From contig NC_045147.1 in assembly GCF_008831285.2 (NCBI RefSeq), forward strand, positions 16,284,854-16,348,853: a stretch of DNA of 64,000 bases, written 5' to 3'. Shown one piece after another: positions 33,020 through 45,377 of the stretch (position 1 is its first letter; every line of letters begins with the position of its first letter). This DNA comes from Nymphaea colorata (lineage: Eukaryota; Streptophyta; Magnoliopsida; Nymphaeales; Nymphaeaceae). The notes under the pieces were generated by a model. The model worked only from the letters and a program-made list of their open reading frames with translations. It did not search any database and was not told the DNA's origin. Both the position numbers and the translations under genes were made by a program.

Positions 33020-33230
33020 ATTAAATAAATAAGCCTGGGCACCGGGCCGAGCCACCGTCGGGTACCCGGTACCCGACTCGCCACGGGCCCGGGCTCAAGC
33101 CTTGAAAAATTGAGTTCGGGCTTTTTTTATCGGGCTTGGCCAAGCCCGATAAATAAGGGGCCAGGCAAATAACGGGCCAGGCTTGGGCTTGCCGCTGTAA
33201 TAGTCGGCAGCCCGAGAAACCCGACATTAT
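33020..33230. repeat. GC-rich repetitive block with GGGCCCGGGC motifs
   Basis: A compositional island in AT-rich DNA has recurring GCCCG and CGGGC words, the near-palindrome GGTACCCGGTACC and the phrase CGGGCTTGGCCAAGCCCG. Similar wording (GGCCCGGGCCCGGCC) recurs near 52297-52311. It is probably a repeat-element fragment; boundaries and class are unresolved. Confidence 0.4.
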
Positions 33231-34137
33231 TATTATAGTATTTTTTTTTTTTTACAAAAATGAACTTAGGTAACTTAGGGTTTTGAACTTTTTGTTGTTA
33301 AAAGTTTCATACCCCTCGTCAAGACTGCATCCTCTATCCTCCTCATCGGCCCTCGGCTGCCTCTTTCGGTCTTCCCCATCACCGTTGCACAGCCATCGGT
33401 CATCCCCATCAGCCTTCGGTCCCTTTTTTTCAACGATTTTTTTTCTGCCCATTAGGGCTTCTTCCAAGCGCCCCTCTCCCTCGCTACCGCCTCTTCTAGA
33501 TACGGTTTCCAGGCTTTGTTTGATTTTGAGCTGATCCCTAACCCTAATATTAAACGTACGTCTGATTAAAGTATTAAAAGGAAAAAGTGATTTTAAGGGC
33601 TTTGTTTGTTTGCGTTGAGATTCTGTCGATTTAGGTCCACACGAAACTTATTTTTAAAGTTGGAAGAAAGGGAAAAAGGAAGGCCTAAAATGACATTTAC
33701 ATCTTTAATTTGGGCCGATTACGAGGCCGTGCGGCAATTTCATCAATTTACCGGCACGTGTCGGTCGGCACCAAATTGTCCCGGTCCGGGCAGGCAGCAT
33801 GATCGTTTGATAGAGGGGCTTAAGGCGCTGCCCGGGCTGCCCGCTGACCGCTCTCTATGCCTCCCCCTCTGCGGACTTCCCGTTGGGCCTTGGAGTGAGA
33901 AAAGTGGGAAAGGTCAAGTCTTTCGGTGAGTGTGAAGGACGGTCCAGATCAACGGCTGAGGATGCTCGGAAGCTCCCCACTCTCTGACGCTCAGTTAACG
34001 GCGGAGAGGAGGCAGATCTGTTAGGTTTCCGGCCCGCTCTTCCGCTTCCAGGTACTGTTCCTCGCCTTCTCTTCCCGGCATTTCTCAACGTCTGCGGAGG
34101 AATTCGAGGGACCTAGAAATCTCTCGTTTTCACCGGT

Positions 34138-34530
34138 TCTCCGAGAGAACTTCCCGGAAATTCCAGGATTCTGTCGAATTTTGGGATAAGGCTTCCCTTT
34201 TCTATCAGAAAATCAGGAATTCTGGTCTCTCGGGGAGTTGCTCCTGGCGGAGAACGGCAGATTCTTGAGTCTCAATGAGCTCCTCATGTTCCGAGAAAAT
34301 ATCCTGGAAATTCCGGGATTCTGTCGGATTATGACGGAAATTCTTGTCTTCTCCCAGAAAATCGGCGATTACGGGGGTTTTCTCCCGGCGGAGGGCAATA
34401 TCCCTCGGAGTCCCCCGGTACGTCAGGGTTTTCTGGGAACATTTCCCGGAATTTCCGGGTTTCCGTCGAATTTCGGGAGAAATTTTCTCTTTTCTCTTAG
34501 AAACCAGGGGCTTTCTTCTGGTGGAAGCAA
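34138..34530. repeat. Degenerate tandem repeat of about 145-152 bp, two and a half copies
   Basis: The word GGAAATTCC (third copy GGAATTTCC) recurs at about 34156, 34306 and 34448. It is followed each time by GGATTCTGTCG-like sequence, a CAGAAAATC-like word and a TGGCGGAG-like word (34229, 34381, about 34515). Open frames across it differ between copies, so it is not a protein repeat. It lies in the promoter or leader of the acidic-protein gene. Confidence 0.65.
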
Positions 34531-34700
34531 GATCTGTTAAGTGTCTCGCCGGATTCCTCTGGTTTTCCAGTCGGTTGCTCTCTTGCTTCTCTTTTCCAGT
34601 AGAAAGGGACTCTCCCTCTCTCGCGTATCTATCTTAACTGTTTTTGCTTTGGCTGGTTTCCTCTTCACAAAGTCATACACACCAGATCCCCGAAGCAGAG

Positions 34701-36684
34701 ATGGCTGTGATTTCGGCGGGTGAGGAGGTTCGAGCTGCTAACCATGTACCCGCTGCCGGCCTGCTGGCTGGGCTCTGCTTCGCGGAGGCGTTGGAAACTT
34801 TAGCCGTCCTCAACTTCCTCCGTCTCTTCCTGAAGCAGGCGCTGCTCCAAGTAATACAGCCTTTTCCCCTCTCTTTTTCTTACTGTTTATTTCTCCTTCA
34901 AATCATCCTCTGTCGGTCGGAAAATTTTAGCACCAAAAAAAAAAAAAAACAAATATCTGTTTCTAGGTCGAATAGGTTGCTTCTTCGGTCCACGAAAACA
35001 TCTTGTTGATTGCTTTCTCTCCGCCTTACCTCCTGCCTCTTCAAGTCTTCTCTCGTTAGCTTTTCATTTTCCAACAGAGCATTTTTTCTTTTTTTAGTCT
35101 TCCATTTTTAACTTATTTCAGCCTTCCAGGATCTTTTGTTCTGAAGAGAAAGATAGATGTTATCCTAAAGTCTCTCTTGTTTGTTTGTTTTCTGATTATA
35201 ACCAGTCTGCACACCGTTGTCGTCTCGGTAGGCTTTGTCTTCTTCGTTCCATTTGGGGAGTGATGGACAAAGCGTGGGGAAAAAGGACATCGTCTTCTGG
35301 CGTAGAGGTGCCGGACAATGGGTTACCGTTATGTCGCTAAGTACTCGTCATTAAATGACGGAGGTACCCTTACGGAGAAGCATAGTTTAAACGGTCGGCT
35401 GGTAGCTACAGTTAGGGTACGAAAGTCTTTAAAATTGTAAGAGTAAAAGCTCCTCCCTCAAGACGGTGGTTGCACCTGAAAAAGAAAAAGGTGGATTGTG
35501 TGGTTCATGGGTAGGTGTCTTTCGACTTACAACCAGTTGTGAAATTTACCCATTTCTGTTTTTTGAACTGCGGTTATCTACTTAATCCAAGTTAGGTAGG
35601 GAAGAAATTTTGTCATTTGAAAAACTTTTCTCGCCACACGCTCTTTCCTGTGGTTATGTTATGCCGTTTCATTAGAAAGAAAACATTTTTTATTAATTGT
35701 TTAGAAGGACTAATATTGAGTATCCAAGACAACAGTAGAGATGTACTTGTCGACATATAAGGGGGCATCAATATGTCAAAAGTATGTCCAACAACTTTAG
35801 ATGGTATGGTGAATTGAACGTCGCCGTTATTTGGTTGTCTTCTGAACTATTTTTTGTTGACAATTGGCATAATCAGACCATCAAAGTGAAGGGATTCGTC
35901 GAAACCATAAGTAAATCATTTATTTCTTTCTATGTGGGCTTTGCTGTTTTCCTTGTTCTTATCGATTCTGAATTCACACTCAACTGCCATGCATTCTATT
36001 TTAACTCTCTTGAGTCTTGCAAACCCTATTAACAATTTCCGATTTTGTAACCTGTGAATTGTGATGCGTGCCATGGAGTTATGTGGAAATGATTTTAATA
36101 TGCTCTGGGACCCATACTGAGACAAAGTTAGGCCAACTTGCAGAGAATTGTTATCTTTGGGGATTGCAGAGCGAATAATGCTACTGTTTTGAACAATGTT
36201 GTAAATGTCGGATTCGAAACCTGTAAAAGATCCTTTCTATTCAATGAGTTTCGGCCGCGGCTTCAAATTCCTTAAAACTCGATGTCCATCTTCGTAGCGC
36301 TTTGACTGCGGCGACAGACATCTGCTTTAGCAGGTCGGTCTGTTGTCTATCTAAAATTTTGTTTTGGAATGTCTAATAAAACGACAAAAAAGAATCAATC
36401 CCAAATTGGCACTGGTTTGGGTCCATAGTTTGGCGGTTCAGGAGCCTAGATGTAAGGTAAAATCCGCTCCGGGTTGCATTTATTCTTGGAACAAGGTAAT
36501 ATTTCTAAATGCAATCAAACATGGTAAATGTTCGCCTTTAATCCTCCAAAATCAGTTGAAAATTTTTCAACTATAAGGTTCTGCTCTCTCTATTTTTCAC
36601 TCTGTTTTTTCTGCTTTAGACAATATTCAAATGCTTTTCACGTTTCGACATATGTTGAGCTTTTACAGAGGGGTAGTCCTGACC

Positions 36685-36726
<42 letters not shown>

Positions 36727-37649
36727 AATGGAAGAGAGTGGAGAGAAAATAAGTATGAGATTAAGCCAATCGACATAAGTTCATCATCGTTCAATGATGA
36801 GATTGGGCCATGCAACCAGTTGAGGGAAAAGAAAAAATATATTAAGAGTGCAATTATACGTAGCCCCACCAAAATAAAAAAAATAAAAAAAAACTACGTC
36901 TAAAGTGTCTCCATACAGTAATGAATTTTTTTCTGCCTTTACAAAAAAAAAAACGTGCCCTTTCCCCTTTGGTTTGTAACATAATTCATCTTACTGGCTT
37001 TAATGCTGCTCCTGGTATAACTTCATACATCTTTCTTGATGTATGTGTCATATAGTCCTGCTGTAACCGGGAGTCGTGAATGATAGATAATAAACTACAT
37101 TGACCAAAACGCTATCAGGCCATGTTCCCTGATCTGACCTCTCATTTGAAAATTAGACCTTCGTCCCCCTCTTTCTTTTCCACAACCATTTGACTACCTA
37201 AAAATGATTCTCAGGGCAAGGAAACCATCAGGGGAGGACATCCAAGTGGATTTGAAGCAAAGCCAACTGATGCAGATGATGATGACGATGATGATGAAGA
37301 TGACGATGGAAATGACGACAATGATAATGACGACTATGGGGAAGAAGAATACTCGTCAGAAGATGGAGGGAGAGATGAGAACAAGGACAATGGCAAAAGA
37401 TCTGACAAGGTTCCCCATGAAAATTATGATGGTAGCGGTGATGGGCAAGGAGAAGAAAATGGTGAGGATGAAGAGGATGGCAACGATCAGGATGAAGACG
37501 ACGACGATGAGGAGGAGGAGGAGGATGACGAGGGAGAAGGTGGCAATGAGGATGACGATGAGGAAGAGGACGTCGAAGAAGACCAGGAGGATGAAGAGGA
37601 TGATGACGATGAGGAGGCTGTCCCGCCGCCAAAGAAAAGAAAGAAGTGA
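34701..37649 (+). CDS. Highly acidic, probably nuclear protein, two exons
   Basis: Exon 1 is 34701-34850 (50 codons) and exon 2 is 37215-37649. Together they give 194 residues. Exon 1 is mostly hydrophobic and helix-prone (AAGLLAGLCFAEALETLAV). Exon 2 begins with the plant-conserved word GKETIRGGHPSGFEAKPTDA, continues as long Asp/Glu runs broken by Gly/Asn, and ends in PPPKKRKK, a clear nuclear-localisation signal. Plant relatives are often labelled VHS3-like or glutamate-rich only because of composition; no enzymatic function is implied. Acidic tails of this kind occur in histone-binding and nucleolar proteins, but that role is inference. The first intron is 2.4 kb, so a missed small exon is possible. 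The start codon is the first ATG of an open exon joined in phase 0. Confidence 0.65.
36689..36722. repeat. (CT)n microsatellite in intron 1 of the acidic-protein gene
   Basis: A run of about 17 CT units. Short open frames over it encode Ser-Leu repeats and are artefacts. Confidence 0.9.
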
Positions 37650-40639
37650 GGCATTTGTTCTCGGTTTTGTCCCGAGATCAGATCAATGTTGAGCAGCCTC
37701 TGTTACGTTCCTTATTTTCTTGTGTTAGGGAAGACTCCCCTCTAGTAATGAAACATGATGCTGAATGACGCTGTAGGCCTCCTGTGAAATTTAATTTAAA
37801 AGTAAAATTGCTGGAGCAACCCTCTCGTGCACATTCGACGGCTTCGTCCGCGACTCCTACGATTGTGAAATTTACAAATTGCTGGAGCAATCCTCTCATG
37901 CACAATTGCACGAAAGGCCACATATATTTCATTTGTGAATGCCAGATATGAACAATAATTCTTTTACTGAAGCAAAACATAGATCATTTTGAAAACATAA
38001 TGCTAGATTGATCCGTAGAATTAGTAGAATTCACGTGAACACTTCTTTATGATTCTGCCGTTTAATTTTTCTCTTATCTCATTTGAATATTGACAAAGGT
38101 TGTCAACATAGTGAAAATGGTATCATTGTTTTCTAACATCTGAAGTGCTTTAAAAATTATGTGCATAAGAATTTTCACGGGACTACTCCGAGGACAGACT
38201 TTCCTTCTTACATACGACAAAATTTTCTAGCAAATCTGAATCTATTGGCTGTTTGGACATTTTAACGAACGTACTCTTGAAACAATTTGAGGATAAGCTT
38301 TGGTTGACTTGTGTGCAAGGTTTAGTTAATGATCCTTCTAATTCCGAATCCTGTAAATTCCAGACTACAACACCTAAGAATCGAGATACCATATGGACTT
38401 TCGCCAGATGTTGCAAACCATCTGCCCATCATAACTGAGCACTATCTTGCTCCTCAAGAAGACGATGTACATAAAAGCGAGCACTCAATTGAGATTTCAC
38501 GAGCAAATTTGGTATTCCAGCGGAGATGATAAGCTAGAAACTTCATCCATAATGGTGAGCGAGACGAAGCTAAAACTACTGTCTTCCGATGATAATTTGA
38601 AATTTTAACCCGTACGATAACATGAAACGTTAAAAACTTCCAACTTCCTCTAGCTGCTGAAGGGCTCCCACTCACGTAACATTCATAGGGGAATAGAAAT
38701 TTAAGCATCTCCAGTAATACAAAATTTCTCATTATCAATCTCAAGTATTCAATACAAATTGATGAAATAGCCAAGATTTGAATAAACACCAAACAAAGAC
38801 CAAACATATTTTTCTGAAAGATGGATCTCCTATTAGTAAAACATCATAAACAGGCTAGCGTTTCCATTTATCGGACATTTAAGAAAAAGAACAGCTACTT
38901 AACCAAACTAACTCAATTTAATAGACATAAAGAAGTACCATTGTCATGCAGGAAAATTGTTTCACTTTTTACATCTTCTGCTTTAGTAATCTGAGAAACA
39001 AAACCTCACATACGGGAAACTTTTACTCAAGTCCACTGCACGAAAAGATCAGACTACCAACACAAACGAATTTATTAATTACGTTAAGGATGCCCATGGA
39101 AACGAGAAATCACATGAGCGAGCCAAAAACACAGTTCATGAAGCTGACATTATTTACTCTAAATGCTTTCCTTCAGCAATGCTGCAAATGTAGAAAAAAG
39201 CACCATGGAAATAGACGCTAACAAGAGAAGCCAATGGACCAAGAGCCGAAGACTCAGATTACAGCAGCAGACATCAAAAGTGATGAAACCAACAGACTCG
39301 GTCAAAATTGCCCAACAGAATTCACATCATATGCTTTATCAATCCAAAGCATGAATTCACAACCTAATAAAGGAAAATCCCCACCATAAATTTGTCAGCT
39401 TGATTCTTTGCACTAACTCAATACTTGAAGACGTCGAAGCACTTGGTGAAACCCAAACAGTTAGCATGTCTTTAAGATGATAAAATATGCAAGGCATACG
39501 AGAGGCGGAGCCAGAAATATTTTTCCATGGGGTACTAAAATATTATTACAAAAGTAAGAGCTTGCTGTAGTCCATAAAAAAAAACCATAATTATTAACTA
39601 AATGATAGAGAACAAGACTACAAGAGATGGCAATATCAAGCAGGTTTGATCTAGTTGAGGGCAAGCTAGTTTTGGACTGCGCTCATTAGCTTGTTCCAGC
39701 ATAAGGTCGTTCACTATACACCCCTATCTTAGGAATTCATCCTCCAAAAGTTAACAGAATGAAGTATAGAAAAGACACTAGTCTTTCCTATGAGCAACTA
39801 AACATTAGTATCAAAACTTCAAAATTTCAACGCTGCTTTTACAGATAAACAAACAGATCAAGGCTGCATATAATATTTCTTAATTTTAGAGGGTTTTCTG
39901 CAAACTTTATGAACAAAAGGGGAAAAACTACTCTAGTACCCCAGCCAGCTTATTCTTAATTTAGGGATAAGAAGGCAAAATCACATGGCTGCATTTACTG
40001 ATTAAAAATTTAAAACCCCATGTACAATAAAGTACAATGAAGTGATAAACTGCAAATATGATCATCTCCCATATCTCCGATACAAAAGACACAAGCTAAC
40101 CCACTTTTCTGCAAAAGGTTTTTCACTCATAACACCCAAGAAAGAAAACAAGAACATAACATACTTAAATTATGGAAAACCGAAAGTTAGAAGGTTTGAT
40201 AATCTTTTTTTCTTTTCCTAAATCATAATTCAAGATTCTGTAAGATGTACCCAACAAAAATAACTATGAAAGAAATTGGTTATCTGAAAACTAAAGAAGT
40301 GAAAAAGAGAAACAAGAACAAGAAAACAACCACTGCCACAATACGGTGAGATGAAACTTTGCAAGAAAAGAAAAAAAATTTAAAAACTAAATAATGAATC
40401 AAATGAACCTGCACAGTGCACACACAAAAAAACACGACATACAACATAGCAATATGAAGTCGTTTATCTTATCTAGAACTAGAAGCCCAAATGGCCACAT
40501 ACCTAAACTACACAGCACAACAATTGAGCAAAGCAAATCCCTAAATGCTACACACCACACAACAAATCCCTAGATGCCACAGCAATTGAGCAAGTCCCTA
40601 ATTCTTAAATCAAAAGCAGGAAAAAAAAAAGACAATCAA

Positions 40640-41060
40640 AGAAGAGAGACTCAGTGACTCACCGCGTGGTTCAGTCACCGGTGAAGGCTTGGAGCAGCAG
40701 GTGGGGGGGTTACCACCTCCAGAGAAGCATCAGGCGTCAGCGGCGTCACCCACTGACAGGGCCACGGGTGACACTGTGACAGGCCTGAGGCTGAGGGAGG
40801 GAGAAAAAAGAGAGAGAGGCATCAGTCAAGAAAATGGGAATGAAAACGATGGGAAAAGTGGCATCGTTACAGAGAGGGAGGGAGAAACTTAGAAAGGGTC
40901 ACCCACCTATGCAGTGCTGAATCTGCTGATACTGTTTTCTGACCTGAGGAGGTGGTCGTCTGACGCCAGCAGAAGGTGACTGTGACCGGAACCGGCGAGC
41001 CGGCGAGGACACCAAAGAGGCGAGGGTTTCCAGCCTTTCTAGTTTTCACAAATTGTTCTC
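40640..41060. other. GC-rich, CpG-containing patch of unknown role
   Basis: It stands out from AT-rich flanks and contains CGCGTGG, GGCGTCAGCGGCGTCACC and CCGGAACCGGCGAGCCGGCGAG-type wording. No frame gives a recognisable protein. It could be a promoter or leader of a non-coding transcript, or an inserted element. Confidence 0.35.
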
Positions 41061-41157
41061 AACACAAATTTTATTTTTGTTTTGCAGAGGAAGAGCGAAG
41101 AGCAAAAGAGGAGTTGCAGGGCAGCAACCCACGTCTCGTAGGGCAGTCCCATACAAC

Positions 41158-41245
41158 TGGACCTGGATCCAACCCAGGTCCAGTGACTCTCTAGCCACTG
41201 AAGAAGGGGGGGGGGGGGGCTCCGTGGGGCATACACGTATGCCCC
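41158..41245. repeat. Two short perfect-arm palindromes flanking a G14 run
   Basis: At 41158-41182 the arms TGGACCTGG and CCAGGTCCA are separated by 7 nt. At 41226-41245 the arms GGGGCATAC and GTATGCCCC are separated by 2 nt. A run of 14 G lies between them (41206-41219). Confidence 0.7.
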
Positions 41246-44200
41246 AAGGAGCCCACACGTGCCTCCGCTCCTGGCATACAAAGTTACAAACAGGCTATGC
41301 TCACTAGCTGCTCCTTCCATCTATAAATGACTTACAAAAACCGGAGATGTACACCCCCTCATTGTGTCTACTGACAATCTGAGATAATAAGGTTCTTCTG
41401 GAATAAGACTATTTTTCCATCATAAGGAAAGAAAATCATCCCTAGAATGGCACAGCATGATTCCCACAAATAACTTCTTGCATCTTTAACCCCCTACACA
41501 TTCATCGGATTCAAATTCACCTTTTCATTCTTGTGAAATCACTTTCTGAAACTGCAAAATCATGTAAGAACTGTCATGTTCCATGAGCAATTCCACTGTA
41601 AACAAAGGGAGTCCGACTCACAATCTCAGTTGTGAATTATCACTCTCACATGCATTGGGTTCTCATGAAAATCTGATCGCATCAATAGGCCCAGAAAACT
41701 AGACTTCCCTGCAGGCATTCAGTAAATCTGTAAATTAGCTCTCCCTGCTACACAGAACTGTTCATTTACAGTAAACATACACTCTCTTGAAGGCAGAGTC
41801 TCTCTGCTTGAAAGAAATTACTCATTCAGGTAATGAAAAGTGAAAACACATGGTGGGCTCATCTTCCCCTATAAGACGCTTTCAGTTACCCTAATACGGT
41901 TCCCCATCAACAGGTACGGAAGTACTTCCCAGAAGCACAGGCACGTAGTGAACTGCATACACGCCTGTAGATGAGTCCTGGAAGTTCCATTCATAACTAT
42001 TTTGGGACATCACAATCTAAGCTACTAGGGAAATGCATACGCTATTATCAGACAAAGGTAAGATTGTCATAAATATTCTTTTCCAATCAAACGTTTCAGA
42101 CATGTCCACACATTCTTGACATTCTCAAACTCAAAAATAAGAAAATAATTTACTCTAAAACTAAAAACATTTAATCAAGGGTCCACCAGAAAATATAAAG
42201 CCCAGAGACATCCATGCTGTAGTCAATTCATTTTGATCATTCTCTTCACAGTTTTGTCTTACAACTTTTACCCAAAATGTTGCAGATCAAGTGACAAGTA
42301 GAACACAGAGCAAACTCTAACAAACCTAGGCATAGAACTTATTACCTAGAAAGCTTATAAGTGCACCACCACAGCAGAGTTGGGTATGTATATGGTCTGA
42401 AGTTACATCTATAGATACATCATGAGCTAGGAGTTACATATTCTGGCAGACTAAGTGACAGTGGGGCGGAACAAATAACACATACAAATTAGCTAAATTT
42501 AGGACAATGACCATATATATATATAAAGACTATAGTCTTATTAAGACAAAAGCCAAGGTAACTAAAATTTCACCATTTAAACACACCAAGAAAATCCCAG
42601 AACTATATTTACTGTTCATATTGGATATTTCCATTCTTCTTAACAAGACAAAGTTACTAAAAGTCTAAAACACAAAAGCCAAAGCATAAAATAACAAGAA
42701 TCGTCTCTATATTATGTTAAAAATGCAAACTTTCAAATTTATCAGGTACAAATTGAATAAATTCGTAGAGAAACAAACATGGAACAAATTAATGTAGTTG
42801 TACAGAAAAAAAGTGACAATTTGGTCCTTATGCTGAACCTAACATCATTTAGCAGTCATTTGTTTCATACCCATGTAAGGTAGGAAACAAAAGCTATGTC
42901 CAAAAAAACAGGTTAGGCGCACATAGTATATGAAGAAAATGTGTATATTGCTCACAAAAAATACATTGCACCTCCCACTTAGAGAAGTTATTTGTCCATA
43001 GAGGTTCAGTTCACAGGAAAAAAAAAAGGTCATCTCACGTGAGAGGTGAAAAACAAACATTCCCTTTGAAGATCCAAGCCACAACGGAGATCAAAAGAGT
43101 ACACCCAATCTAGCTGGTTAAGTAACTAAAAATGGTTTTGTATAAATGCAAATCTAAAACAAGTTTCACATTAAATGACGAGGAATCAATGGGGAAAAAG
43201 AGGAGAAAATAATATTGAGTGCTCTATCATCAAAAGATGAGCTACCCACAATCACATCTGAAAGAATAGACTTCAACAAGTAATTCCAAACAAAAATGGG
43301 TGCTGGAAAGCTGAAAATAAAAATATTTTAACCAATAAAAGAATTCACAAGGGCTCATGCATGTGCAAGAGAGAGAGGGAGAACGCAGAATTCAAAAGTT
43401 TGGACAATAAAAATTCATCTGGTACAATACTGTGGCAAAACAAGAAAACTAATCCTCCAAACTCCACTTGGTAGTCAAAGATGATTTGGAAGGTACTGAA
43501 TACAGATGAAAAGAAGTACTCAATACAGATTAAAGAAATATGTGCTTGATTTGCAGGTTCACAACCAAACAAATCGAATGAACTGTCTTCAAGATTTAGA
43601 TCCTCAAAGAGCCTCAACATCACCTGACTCAAGCCTGCTACAAATCTGCACTGGAGCCCATGAAAATACAAAAGAGAAGAGAAGAAGATGAAGACCAAAA
43701 ATTATCCAACAAGAAACCTTTAAACCAGTAATGCTAATGGAATAAATGGAATCAAAGAAATAGTAACTTAAATGTGCACAAATGAAATTGAAATAAAGAA
43801 TCAACAAGAACTAAATCACTAAATCCAAAAAATATAGAAGTCAGTAAATATATATTTATGTGTGTATAAATAAATGCATACTGTTAGGTATGCTCAAAAT
43901 GCAAAATGTCTCTCATGTTTGAGTAAAAATTATGAATCATACTATGCAGAAAAGTGAGTTGCAAATGAAATGAACAGATAAACTAAAGAAAAACAAAGAA
44001 GGGTGACTAGGTATTCATATTCTTTATATATCTGCCACATAAAAATCTTACAAGGAAAAATTAGAAGACACCTTCCTTTTTGAATAATAAAATAGTCTTG
44101 ATCAATGTAAGTAGATGTGAGTATGGAAGGTACAACACATTAATTTCAAAGCGTGAGGACACAAGGTAGGGCCAGGTATGATACGTTCACAAGCATAGTA

Positions 44201-45371
44201 CTTAGTACATGTGCAGTAAGGGTGTGTGTGTGTTTGTAAACCAGCTACAAAGTTTCCTTTTCTGTCCAACTCAGAAGATTTCAGAAACCAAAAAAAAAAA
44301 AGGTACATGTGTGCACACAAATAGACATTAAAAAAATGACATTTAACTATATAGAAACCAGGTTCGTCGAAAAAAACTATAGTGAAACCAGTCCTGATTG
44401 GACCTATTTGAGCTTAGGTATGCTATACGTATTACATAGTATAAAAGCTATGCCTGTATGTACCCATGTCAACAAGGTATGCACCCAAAGTCACATCAAC
44501 ATTTGAAGGAAATAAGATCAAATAAAGGAAAAGAAAGTAAATTTGATTGTGACATTTAAAGTTATGCAGTATAAGGCATCAGCATCACAGTCTTAAGTGG
44601 AACTGTGGAATATGTTACTTGCATCACCAAAAGCCTGGGAAAATCCAGTTACGAGGAGACAAAGGCACGGTATGGAACAGTATTTTGGATGCATATAATT
44701 ATCCAAAAGGAGTTATCAATCAATTAGAATGAATGTTTGTATAACATTATACTTCTTAAACCATAAGAAATAAAACGAACTATCTCTGTGATCTTAGAGA
44801 AGACATGTTGAAGGGGTTGTTTCGAAGATGTCTTATGCATTATCACAAGCATTTTCGGCCATATTTTTATGAAGTTCTAAATTTTACACCAATATTTTGA
44901 AGCCGCGAGATCCAAGCATTTTTTGGAAGCTGGAAAAAAAATTCAATCATGTCTCAGATATTATGAATAACCTGAAATTTGAATGAACTACTAGTTCCAA
45001 ACAATATCTCCGAGTGAAATTAGTCCCTCTCCAAAGGACGTAGGGAACCAAGTACTGGAAGCAATAATGTGCACAACTAGCTTCCTCCTCTTTCCTTCAT
45101 GTCCAAATTCCAAATGGAAAATCCACGCAACTAATAGCAGAATCAATCAAGAATGGGGAACACGGAATGCAGCAACAAGCAGGAAAAGTCAAGAAAGGAG
45201 AAGAATGCATGCAACAAGTAGCACAAACCTCAATTAGAATTGATCCACACCAACAATAAGATGAACACCTAGCACAAACAATCAAGAAGCCTCATTTGTG
45301 CAGAAAACAAGAACAATAACTAGCACAAGCAAACAAAAGAAAACCAACCATATAGCTAAGAGAGTACCGGG

Positions 45372-45377
45372 ACGTAC
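45372..45377 (-). promoter_or_regulatory. Splice donor immediately after the UBA2 stop codon
   Basis: On the minus strand the stop TAG (45378-45380) is followed directly by GTACGT. TTTAG|GTACGT is a good plant donor, so the last base of the stop codon would be the last exon base. UBA2 genes in Arabidopsis are known for introns and alternative splicing in the 3' UTR. The acceptor was not located. Confidence 0.55.

Larger units (their letters stand above)
31600..33950. other. Spacer between divergent PEBP and acidic-protein genes
   Basis: No gene is recognised. The 32000-33000 part is AT-rich and holds an (ATT)n run at about 32851-32880. A block at about 33020-33230 is rich in GGGCCCGGGC and GGCTTGGCC words and looks like a fragment of a repetitive element. 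The 33280-33540 part is CT-rich with short open frames of no known family. Confidence 0.5.
37650..45370. other. Spacer between convergent acidic-protein and UBA2 genes
   Basis: No coding exons are recognised in 7.7 kb. Because the UBA2 stop abuts a splice donor, part of this stretch probably holds its 3' UTR intron or introns and distal exons, read on the minus strand. A GC-rich patch lies at 40640-41300. A fragment beginning GGCGGAGCCAG at about 39506 resembles the hAT-type MITE ends seen elsewhere in the window. Confidence 0.5.

Noticed and set aside
37228-37632. 134-codon His/Pro-rich open frame on the minus strand
   Set aside because: It is the antisense shadow of the Asp/Glu-rich codons (GAT/GAG become ATC/CTC and CAT/CCT in other frames) of the acidic protein.
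37204-37692. 162-codon Met/Arg/Lys-rich frame on the plus strand
   Set aside because: It is a shifted reading of the same acidic exon. Only the phase-0 frame starts at a splice acceptor with a conserved word and ends in KKRKK then stop.
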